Below, in pieces: positions 54,601 to 63,262 of a stretch of 64,000 nt of DNA; the first letter of the stretch is position 1; each line of letters begins with the position of its first letter. The position numbers and the translations under genes were made by a program. The DNA lies in the NCBI GenBank assembly GCA_022266195.1, contig WHVY01000003.1, forward strand, positions 4,092,001-4,156,000. Direction: 5' to 3'. The notes under the pieces are model-generated. The model made no database searches. It was not told the DNA's origin and saw only the letters and a program-made list of their open reading frames with translations. Source of the stretch: Tetranychus cinnabarinus. Taxonomy: Eukaryota; Arthropoda; Arachnida; Trombidiformes; Tetranychidae.

Positions 54601-55454
54601 TCTTTGGCTCTATCACCCGTTGCACCGGTTCGCTTGAGTCTCTCTGACCCAGCAAGATCTACAAAGTGGAATTTCGCAGTTAAGGTTTCGAATTCATGAG
54701 AAGGCATTGTTCCATCACTAGAAACTCCCAGTTTAAGATGATCATCTAGAGACACAATCCTTTGTTGTTTTATATACAAGGTGAAGATAGCATGTGATCT
54801 TGAAGATTGACTGTTCATATTTGTCGAAGCAGTTGTCCGAGAAAGAGAACCTTTTTTTAAACAATCTAAAGTTGATTCAACTGATGAAACACTTCGTGCA
54901 CATGTATTAACAGTGTAAATACCACCAGAGGCATCTTCGTGAATTTTAATTTGATTTATATTGGTCCCAGAATCGTCTGCTAACAAGTCAATAATGTGTT
55001 CATTATATAGTTCCAAAAACTGAACATTAACCTTAAATTCAGGTGGTGGTATACCCATTTCTTTGGCTTTTTGCTGCTTTTCTCGGATTCCACGGAAAAG
55101 ATGATCAACTGCTCTAGGAATAATACCTTTATTTTCACTTTTTTCTACCCTTACGTCAAATCCGGTTCCCATAGTAAATGTTTTACCTGATCCGGTTTGA
55201 CCGTAAGCAAGAACCGTTGCATTGTATCCATCAAGACACCCTTCAATTAGAGAGTAAACACAATTTGTATAAATTTCTTCTTGTTTAGAGTCCATATTAA
55301 AGACATGATCAAATGTGAAAGCTTTGGTTGATCCAAGCCAAACTTGGGGTTCATTTGGAGTTACATTTGTACACACTTTACACATTTCAATAATCTCCTT
55401 TGGTACCTGTGGCCGAATCCGGACGCAGACTTTAACCGATGTTTCGGCTTCCAT
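48670..55454 (-). CDS. KIF21: KIF21-type kinesin (kinesin-4), full length
   Basis: Five coding exons join in frame: 55454-51931, 50516-50397, 50290-49970, 49789-49136, 48745-48670, giving about 1564 residues (human KIF21A ~1670). KIF21 is a plus-end motor that slows microtubule growth. The motor (1-370) has P-loop GQTGSGKT (85-92), switch I SSRSHA (217-222) and switch II DLAGSER (266-272). Coiled coils follow, with an acidic Gly/Asp-rich insert. From about 871 comes the regulatory coiled coil (KWQSIEQDINKV..) that in KIF21A folds back on the motor and carries human eye-movement disorder mutations. Then come an Asn-rich linker, the ENVFSRLTSG block and a C-terminal WD40 propeller (GSKDCTVKIWDLHTG, GSKDHYIKLFE, PPHYDGIEAL, KDWIQALAIKKGG). 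The motor to linker is one 3.5 kb exon; introns occur only in the tail. The frame also stays open upstream to a TTG at 55487; the ATG at 55454 is chosen. It lies head-to-head with survivin copy A. Confidence 0.95.
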
Positions 55455-57155
55455 TGTGTCACAGGTAAACACAAAAGAATGACACAAATATTGAACAAAT
55501 TAAGCACAATTTACACACAAACAATCCACTTCGCCAGTAGTAAAAAAATTTATAAACGTCAAATAAATAACAGAAACTGGTACTTGATTGTGAATGAGGA
55601 CAAAAGAGATGAAGGGAGAACAAAGATAGCTCATCATGAAAACTGTTGTAACCGCGAAATAGAAAAATTTAAGGGAGCATCTCAACATTTAGAGATGACT
55701 ACACAAACACTGAAATGTTCCTCTTTGATTTATCCTTCTCTCTTTTTTAATAATTAATCAAGTAAATCTGCTTATTTTACTAATTTAATGGTGCTCATTT
55801 ACTAAATTAACATATCTGTATCAGTTAGTGTCCTAAGTTTCGAAAGAAATCGCTGAATTAATTGTTGAATCTCAACATGGTTAAGTTAAAATCCGTTGAT
55901 ATTATTTACAACAGAACAGGTAATATTTTGACCTTTGGTTCTATTTATTTGGATCAAATCTTCATTCTATCCATCTAATTGAACCAAGAAGAAGAATTAA
56001 ATCAACAAATTATTTACTAGCACTTTGAGCATACTGGTTAATAAATGCATGTTGATTGATCACTAAAGTAAAGAACGAGATTGGATGGGTTGCCAATGGA
56101 TTTCAGAGGAGTTTTATATTGCTCAAATTACTGTTAGTACATTGGAACAAATAATTTGGTTTGGATTAATTATTTAGTAACACTAAATAGCAGTGACAAT
56201 ATGAATTCATAAAGCAATATCATTAGAAGTTGATTGGCTGTCCAAGTCAATATGCGTATTGGCTGCTAGAAGTTGGCAATTTGTCAATTGAGAGGTCCAG
56301 TTTACTGTGTGAATTCGTGCATTATCTATGAGCCATAATCAATTCTTATCAAAAATATAATGCCGAGCATTGGATTTTAATCTGAAATTTGTACAAAAGC
56401 AGATCAATGAATCGAAAAGAAGATTCGTCTCTCAAACTAAACTGGGAATTGATGTTATATCGCTTAACAAGATAACAACATATTAAATAGCTCTGTATAT
56501 GTAATTCTTAAAGTTTCAGCAAAATTTCTGGTGATTAAATTGAATATCATAGAAGAAACTGGATTGATTAAATGATGAATAGACTGAAAACTTAATTTCA
56601 GCAAAATTCATGGGAAAGAAGATTTTTGTAAATTATTTGATTCTCCCCAATCCTGGTTCCCATGCCAACAGTTCAAAATAAGGTAAGGTAAAGTAACGAA
56701 ACTCGAGATTATGTTCAAAGATGAAGGATTCTGATGAAATAATCAATTCTTAGAAGTGTCTCATCATCAAGTATCGTCTTTAGATTAGTCTGAATTGAAC
56801 ATAAGATTATATTTTAATGGTAAAGAAAGCAAATCAACGTAAATAATTTAAAATTTAACGGTTTTATGGTTAAGCATAAATTATATGGCCAAGAGATGGC
56901 GTCATGAAACAAAACAAACCGAATATGAAAATTCAAATGAACCAATAGGAGAAGAGAGTAAACTCCTTTTTTCACCGAATCGCTTCTACTACCTCCATCT
57001 GAAGGACTGTAAACAAATCGATTATGATTAAATTACATGTTACATCTGATTGCATTTGGCGGCAACATATTTTATGTGATCATTATCTTAATTTGTTTTG
57101 TTGCATTTGATTTTTATATATGTTCTTAATTAAAAGTAATCGTTTCAAATTTATA
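55455..57155. promoter_or_regulatory. Divergent promoter region, KIF21 / survivin copy A
   Basis: 1.7 kb between divergent start codons. The first ~170 bp beside KIF21 and the last ~330 bp beside survivin match the second-copy intergenic region. The middle (about 55626-56835) has no counterpart there. Conserved near survivin are a CCAAT (56942-56946) in a ~75 bp block and an E2F-like TTTGGCGG (57055-57062), about 95 bp before the survivin ATG, followed by a TATATA-like stretch. No coding sequence was seen. Confidence 0.5.
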
Positions 57156-57771
57156 ATGGTTAATACGGTGCGAGAAGGTACTGACCACGCTTTGATATTT
57201 GAAAAAAATCGCGTAAAAACTTTCAAAAATTGGCCTCACAAGACGGGTAAAATCTCAAAGGAAAATGTAAGTAATTTTTGCTATTGTTTAGATATCACAA
57301 TTTGTATTTTCAATTGCCTTTGCAGACCGGTTTCTATTGTATTACCAATTGAATTAATAATTTGCTTTTTAGATGGCCAAAGCTGGTTGGTTTAAGTGTT
57401 TGCCTGAGTCAGCTGATGATGCTGTTGAATGTTTCTGCTGCTTGAAACAAATGGAAGGTTGGTCATCGAATGACGATCCATGGAAAGAACATCTTGACCA
57501 TAGTCCTGATTGTGAATTTGCTAAAACTGGTGTCGAGGAACGAAAGCTAACGTTGTTGCAATTTATCAAGATAGTCGAAAAAAGGTCTACAAATTTAATT
57601 GTAAGATAAACTTATGAGATTTGTTAAAAAGTGTTTTGCAACTTAAATATTATATCAATGTCTTTTTTAATGGCAATTTATGTTTTTTTGCAGGAGAAAA
57701 AATTTGAAGAAGAACAACAAAAAGAAATTGAACATCTCAAATCTCTGAATGTTTATCAATTTTTAGGCTAA
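57156..57771 (+). CDS. BIRC5: Survivin/deterin (BIRC5-type), copy A
   Basis: Three exons join in frame: 57156-57266, 57373-57600, 57694-57771, giving 138 residues (human survivin 142). Survivin is the small single-BIR subunit of the chromosomal passenger complex with Aurora B, INCENP and borealin, acting at centromeres and the midzone. The BIR zinc site is complete: CFCC supplies both cysteines, then the histidine in WKEHLDHSPDC and its terminal cysteine, spaced as in the family. The RVKTFKNWP start, MAKAGWF and EGWSSNDDPW blocks are typical. A charged C-terminal helix (KKFEEEQQKEIEHLK) stands where survivin has its long helix. An in-frame stop excludes the alternative acceptor at ~57325. AATAAA at 57931-57936. 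It is a near-identical duplicate of the gene at 62177. Confidence 0.92.
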
Positions 57772-58234
57772 TCCAAAGTAGTCATTTGACGATGGCAAAG
57801 ATGTTAAGTAAGAATGGAGGAGTCGGTTTAAAGAAATGAAAAATCATGTTTTATATTTGAAATGAAATCATCAATCTATTTTATTTGCTTTTAATTCCAT
57901 TTTGTTTGTATTATATTTTTTTTGTACTGAAATAAACATTCAGCATACAAGCATTCACAAGCGTATTAAAGCACATAAGACTATGATTCAACACCGGCTA
58001 ATTTTTTGCCTTGATCTTTTCGATGGTAAAATATATTGAAAAAATAAGGCTAAACGTCTGTGTTTGTTGTTTGAAGGAGATGTAATGATATGGGCTAATC
58101 CAAATGGTGGCCCAGAGCGAGTGAGAAGATAGTTTTAGAAAGAAAGAGGAAGCCTATTGGAAAAAAGAATCTTATGAAAAAAAGGAGTGAAAATAGAGAA
58201 AAATAGACAGAGGAGAAGGAGTAAGAAAGGATAT
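57772..58234. other. Convergent intergenic region, survivin A / kinesin chimera
   Basis: It holds the survivin 3'UTR with AATAAA at 57931. It is a near-identical copy of 62793-63255 in the second unit. On the minus strand it would serve as 3'UTR of the kinesin-zinc finger chimera. I see no coding sequence. Confidence 0.6.
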
Positions 58235-61200
58235 TCAGGTTTTACAAGTTTCCCCTACATTGTCATCCTTTTTCCTCTTGCGGTATTTAAGTTTTGTAGG
58301 TTTTAATAAATCATCAACGAGGCAGTGCGAACTGAAATGATCTTCTAGAAGGATTTGATTCTTGAAACACTTACGACACTTTACACAGACCAACGAATAT
58401 CGCGTCTGCATAAAGTTATCCCTCGCAGCTTCCTTGATTTTGCAAGAGTCCAATTTAAAATTCTTGTCAGCATATTCTTCGGCATCAGTAACTAATTTCC
58501 ACCAAGCTATGGGTTCCTTGGTTTCATCATTGATGATTTGAAATGCCAATTTTTTTTTTATGTAAATTTTAAACTCCTGATTCGCAGGTTTGGTTGGCTT
58601 ATTTGGAGATACTGCGACTGGACGATTATGCATAGCTTTCAAATGTTTTCGAATCAGCTCTATTGTAGCACCTATGTGTCCACAAATCGAACACACGTAA
58701 ATTGTGAACTTGTCTTCCAAATGCGCCAAAACCTTAGTTTTGTTGTCAGAAACAAAAGTTTCTTCACATCCACAAGCATCATATTTACAAATAAATTTGT
58801 ATTTTTTCACACCATTTTTGCTTGATGTGTCAACTTCGAGCTGATGTATGCTTGCAGCATACAATGTTTGGATAGTTTTAAAGCATTTTGGTTCATCACC
58901 ATTAATGTCAAAAAGTTGAAATTTGCCGTGAATATGTGTGTTGAATTTATACTTATCAAAATTCCAAGCACGGCTGAGCAGGGCCTGAGGATTTGGATCA
59001 GAATTTTCATCGGGTGGATTTTCAGATCCTTTTCTCGTGCGACTAGATGATTTGACCCGTCCAGCAACTTTATCACTCATGGGTTTAATCATTTTCTTCA
59101 TTGCCATAACTTGGTCTTCTTTACGTTTGAGAAGAGATTTAACTCTATTAGCTTCTGTTTCCAGATTTCTTATTTTAACATCTTTCAGTCTCTCTTGTTT
59201 AGCCAATTGTGAGAGCTTTTTATTCTGCCTAGACTCAGCTTCTTTATGACGCTGGGCTTCTTCTTTCATCTTCTTTAACAGACCAACTTTCTGCTTTTTC
59301 ATCTCACTAACTTCATTTTTCAAACTTCTCAATTGTAATTCATACTTTGATTGACTTTTCATAGCAGTAGCATGCTCTTTCTCGGCCATCTTAAGCTTTT
59401 TCATTTCCGTCTGCAGAGCATTCAACTTTTGTTGATAATCATCCCGAACCTTTTTTGCTTTATCATTACCACCTGATCCAACGTTGGTCAACTTTGCTAG
59501 TACACGATCACGTTCAGATTCAATCTCATTGATTTTTGCTTGTAACTGTAATAACTTTTCTTCATAATGATGTTTCATTGACATCATCTTTCTTTGACTT
59601 TTTTCCAGTTCAATGATCAGTTTTTCCTTTACAGAGATCTCATTTGAAAGCTCAGCAAGTTGAAACTCGGTATCAGATTCTTCATCACTGGCATCACTTT
59701 CATCTGATGCTGGGGATGATGAAGCACCATTGCCACCTTCATCATCTTCTCCACCATCAGTACCTCCATCAGTTGCACCATCTGTACCTCCACCAACCCA
59801 TCCACTATCAGATTCACCATTGATAGGAGATGGGTTTGTACCTCCACTGGTTGTCCTTTCTATATCACCATCAATATTTCGATTACCATTGGTTTCACAT
59901 ATTGTATCAATATCTTTATAAGATTTACTTAAATTACGAGATATTTTTTTCTGTTTGGCAATTTCTTTTTTAGCTTCTTTAAGTATAGTATCACAAGTCT
60001 CTGTTTCTTCAGCAACATCGTAATTTCCAACAACAGCGACAGCGGTTGAAGAAAAGGGTGACATTGACATTCGGCTCATGGTTGAACGCTGAGCTTGTTT
60101 TCTAAGTTGAGAACAAGTTTCTTCCATCTCGATTAGTTTGGTCCTCAGCTCTTCGATCTCACGAAGATAATTTTGCACCATATCTTTAAGATCACTTGGT
60201 TCACCATCGTTTGTAATCCATCCTCCGGTCTCTTTTTCTAGCGTTAATTCGGTATTGCGTGCAATCAATCTTTCATTCGTATCTTGAAGAGCTTTAACTC
60301 TGAGCTTAAGATTACCAATTTCCTTTTGAAGCATAGTATTTTCATGATACATATCATTGATTTGCTCATTACCATCTTCACCGATGATTCTTTTACCCTG
60401 CTTGTACTCCATAAGTTCCAATTGTAATTGTTGATTCTCCTTCCGAAGCAGGTTAATTGTTTCACTAGCTTTATCTTGGTTGGCAACAACCTTGTTTTTG
60501 ATATTCTTGGCCCTATTGGCATATCTTAAAGTATTGAGAGTCTCCAAATAATTCTCATCGGACGGTGATATGCATGCGATCATTAATGTTTGACTGTTAC
60601 CGCCGAGGGAATCTTGCAGTAAACGAGTTAATTTGGAATCACGATAAGGAACATGGCAACCCTGTTTTCTTTTATCACCAAGAGTAGATATTACATTACC
60701 TAAAGCAAATAGGCCTGCATTAATGGAGACAGCTTCTTTGGCTCTATCACCCGTTGCACCGGTTCGCTTGAGTCTCTCTGACCCAGCAAGATCTACAAAG
60801 TGGAATTTCGCAGTTAAGGTTTCGAATTCATGAGAAGGCATTGTTCCATCCCTAAAAACTCCCAGTTTAAGATGATCATCTAGAGACACAATCCTTTGTT
60901 GTTTTATATACAAGGTGAAGATAGCATGTGATCTTGAAGATTGACTGTTCATATTTGTCGAAGCAGTTGTCCGAGAAAGAGAACCTTTTTTTAAACAATC
61001 TAAAGTTGATTCAACGGATGAAACACTTCGTGCACATGTATTAACAGTGTAAATACCACCAGAGGCATCTTCGTGAATTTTAATTTGATTTATATTGGTC
61101 CCAGAATCGTCTGCTAACAAGTCAATAATGTGTTCATTGTATAGTTCCAAAAACTGAACATTAACCTTAAATTCAGGTGGTGGTATACCCATTTCTTTGG

Positions 61201-61588
61201 CTTTTTGCTGCTTTTCTCGGATTCCACGGAAAAGATGATCAACTGCTCTAGGAATAATACCTTTATTTTCACTTTTTTCTACCCTTACGTCAAATCCGGT
61301 TCCCATAGTAAATGTTTTACCTGATCCGGTTTGACCGTAAGCAAGAACCGTTGCATTGTATCCATCAAGACACCCTTCAATTAGAGAGTAAACACAATTT
61401 GTATAAATTTCTTCTTGTTTAGAGTCCATATTAAAGACATGATCAAATGTGAAAGCTTTGGTTGATCCAAGCCAAACTTGGGGTTCATTTGGAGTTACAT
61501 TTGTACACACTTTACACATTTCAATAATCTCCTTTGGTACCTGTGGCCGAATCCGGACGCAGACTTTAACTGATGTTTCGGCTTCCAT
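58235..61588 (-). CDS. Chimeric KIF21 motor-coiled coil fused to C2H2 zinc-finger tail
   Basis: One uninterrupted exon of 1117 codons from the ATG at 61588. Residues 1-856 are the KIF21 motor and first coiled coils, identical to the full-length gene except at nine positions between 245 and 385. P-loop, switch I and switch II are intact. Past SRTRKGSE the sequence leaves KIF21, losing the regulatory coiled coil and WD40 propeller, and enters a 261-residue tail. The tail has a Cys-rich segment (ICKYDACGC, ~934-941), a C2H2 finger at C966/C969/H982/H987 (C-x2-C-x12-H-x4-H), an AWWKL segment, a second finger at C1068/C1071/H1084/H1088 (C-x2-C-x12-H-x3-H), and a basic end. Its last codons and stop derive from a duplicated piece of the neighbouring gene's 3' end. 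The upstream ~170 bp match the KIF21 promoter side, so expression is plausible. Function is unknown; an unregulated or cargo-switched motor is inference. Confidence 0.85.
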   Translation of the reverse strand: MEAETSVKVCVRIRPQVPKEIIEMCKVCTNVTPNEPQVWLGSTKAFTFDHVFNMDSKQEEIYTNCVYSLIEGCLDGYNATVLAYGQTGSGKTFTMGTGFDVRVEKSENKGIIPRAVDHLFRGIREKQQKAKEMGIPPPEFKVNVQFLELYNEHIIDLLADDSGTNINQIKIHEDASGGIYTVNTCARSVSSVESTLDCLKKGSLSRTTASTNMNSQSSRSHAIFTLYIKQQRIVSLDDHLKLGVFRDGTMPSHEFETLTAKFHFVDLAGSERLKRTGATGDRAKEAVSINAGLFALGNVISTLGDKRKQGCHVPYRDSKLTRLLQDSLGGNSQTLMIACISPSDENYLETLNTLRYANRAKNIKNKVVANQDKASETINLLRKENQQLQLELMEYKQGKRIIGEDGNEQINDMYHENTMLQKEIGNLKLRVKALQDTNERLIARNTELTLEKETGGWITNDGEPSDLKDMVQNYLREIEELRTKLIEMEETCSQLRKQAQRSTMSRMSMSPFSSTAVAVVGNYDVAEETETCDTILKEAKKEIAKQKKISRNLSKSYKDIDTICETNGNRNIDGDIERTTSGGTNPSPINGESDSGWVGGGTDGATDGGTDGGEDDEGGNGASSSPASDESDASDEESDTEFQLAELSNEISVKEKLIIELEKSQRKMMSMKHHYEEKLLQLQAKINEIESERDRVLAKLTNVGSGGNDKAKKVRDDYQQKLNALQTEMKKLKMAEKEHATAMKSQSKYELQLRSLKNEVSEMKKQKVGLLKKMKEEAQRHKEAESRQNKKLSQLAKQERLKDVKIRNLETEANRVKSLLKRKEDQVMAMKKMIKPMSDKVAGRVKSSSRTRKGSENPPDENSDPNPQALLSRAWNFDKYKFNTHIHGKFQLFDINGDEPKCFKTIQTLYAASIHQLEVDTSSKNGVKKYKFICKYDACGCEETFVSDNKTKVLAHLEDKFTIYVCSICGHIGATIELIRKHLKAMHNRPVAVSPNKPTKPANQEFKIYIKKKLAFQIINDETKEPIAWWKLVTDAEEYADKNFKLDSCKIKEAARDNFMQTRYSLVCVKCRKCFKNQILLEDHFSSHCLVDDLLKPTKLKYRKRKKDDNVGETCKT

Positions 61589-62176
61589 TGTGTCACAGGT
61601 AAACACAAAAGAATGACACAAATATTGAGCAAATTAAGCACAATTTAAACACAAACAATCCACTTCGTCAGTAGTAGAAAAATTTATAAACGTCAAATAA
61701 ATAGCAGAAACTGGTACTTGATTGTGAATGAGGACAAAAGAGATGAAGAGAGAACAAACTTCAAAGAGTTATATTGAACTGTCAACAACATTAAACTTTG
61801 AACGTAAATAGTTTAAAATTTAAACATGAAACAAAACAAACCGAATATGAAAATTCAAATGAACCAATAGGAGAAGAGATAAACTCCTTTTTTCACTGAA
61901 TCGCTTCTCAGTCTCCTGAAAGTTTCGGCGCTCTAGCTAATCGGATTATCAAGAAAAAGCTTTACAAGTGATTTGTATTTTTGTCTCAAACTTTTTGCCC
62001 ATAGGTTACTACCTCCATCTGTGCAGGAATGTAAACAAATCGATCATGATTACATTCCATGCACATCTGATTGCATTTGGCGGCAACATATTTGATGTGA
62101 TCATTATCTTAATTTGTTTTGTTGCATTTGATTTTTATATATTTTCTTAATTAAAAGTGCTCGTTTCAAATTTATA
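61589..62176. promoter_or_regulatory. Divergent promoter region, chimera / survivin copy B
   Basis: 588 bp between divergent starts, a shortened counterpart of 55455-57155. The CCAAT (61864-61868) block and the E2F-like TTTGGCGG (62076-62083) are kept. About 94 bp at 61911-62005 are absent from copy A, while ~1.2 kb of copy A is absent here. The 12-mer CGCTTCTCAGTC at 61902-61913 also occurs in both arms of the inverted repeat around elongin A. Confidence 0.5.
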
Positions 62177-62792
62177 ATGGTTAATACGGTGCGAGAAGGT
62201 ACTGACCACGCTTTGATATTTGAAAAAAATCGCGTAAAAACTTTCAAAAATTGGCCTCACAAGACGGGTAAAATCTCAAAGGAAAATGTAAGTAATTTTT
62301 GCTATTGTTTAGATATCACAATTTGTATTTTCAATTGCCTTTGCAGACCGGTTTCTATTGTATTACCAATTGAATTAATAATTTGCTTTTTAGATGGCCA
62401 AAGCTGGTTGGTTTAAGTGTTTGCCTGAGTCAGCTGATGATGCTGTTGAATGTTTCTGCTGCTTGAAACAAATGGAAGGTTGGTCATCGAATGACGATCC
62501 ATGGAAAGAACATCTTGACCATAGTCCTGATTGTGAATTTGCTAAAACTGGTGTCGAGGAACGAAAGCTAACGTTGTTGCAATTTATCAAGATAGTCGAA
62601 AAAAGGTCTACAAATTTAATTGTAAGATAAACTTATAAGATTTGTTAAAAAGTGTTTTGCAACTTAAATATGATATCAATGTCGTTTTTAATGGCAATTT
62701 ATGTTTTTTTGCAGGAGAAAAAATTTGAAGAAGAACAACAAAAAGAAATTGAACATCTCAAATCTCTGAATGTTTATCAATTTTTAGGCTAA
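62177..62792 (+). CDS. BIRC5: Survivin/deterin (BIRC5-type), copy B
   Basis: Exons 62177-62287, 62394-62621 and 62715-62792 encode a protein that appears identical to copy A (138 residues), with the same BIR zinc ligands, splice sites and C-terminal helix. The few differences I see are intronic or flanking. AATAAA at 62952-62957. This is the copy next to the Ser/Thr-rich gene and so sits in what is probably the ancestral right-hand context; copy A probably keeps the ancestral left-hand context beside the full KIF21. Two identical genes imply doubled dosage unless one is silent. Confidence 0.92.
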
Positions 62793-63262
62793 TCCAAAGT
62801 AGTCATTTGACGATGGCAAAGATGTTAAGTAAGAATGGAGGAGTCGGTTTAAAGAAATGAAAAATCATGTTTTATATTTGAAATGAAATCATCAATCTAT
62901 TTTATTTGCTTTTAATTCCATTTTGTTTGTATTATATTTTTTTTGTACTGAAATAAACATTCAGCATACAAGCATTCACAAGCGTATTAAAGCACATAAG
63001 ACTATGATTCAACACCGGCTAATTTTTTGCCTTGATCTTTTCGATGGTAAAATATATTGAAAAAATAAGGCTAAACGTCTGTGTTTGTTGTTTGAAGGAG
63101 ATGTAATGATATGGGCTAATCCAAATGGTGGCCCAGAGCGAGTGAGAAGATAGTTTTAGAAAGAAAGAGGAAGCCTATTGGAAAAAAGAATCTTATGAAA
63201 AAAAGGAGTGAAAATAGAGAAAAATAGACAGAGGAGAAGGAGTAAGAAAGGATATTCAGGTT
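62793..63262. other. Convergent intergenic region, survivin B / Ser/Thr-rich gene
   Basis: It holds the 3'UTRs of two converging genes. It is duplicated at 57772-58241. No coding sequence was seen. Confidence 0.6.

Noticed and set aside
57325..57372. Alternative survivin exon starting after TTTGCAG
   Set aside because: It meets an in-frame TGA within nine codons, and the BIR domain is continuous only with the acceptor before 57373.
59629..59921. Identical open frames on both strands in the two kinesin copies
   Set aside because: They are shadow frames of the Ser/Gly/Asp-rich kinesin coding region and are repeated only because the region is duplicated.
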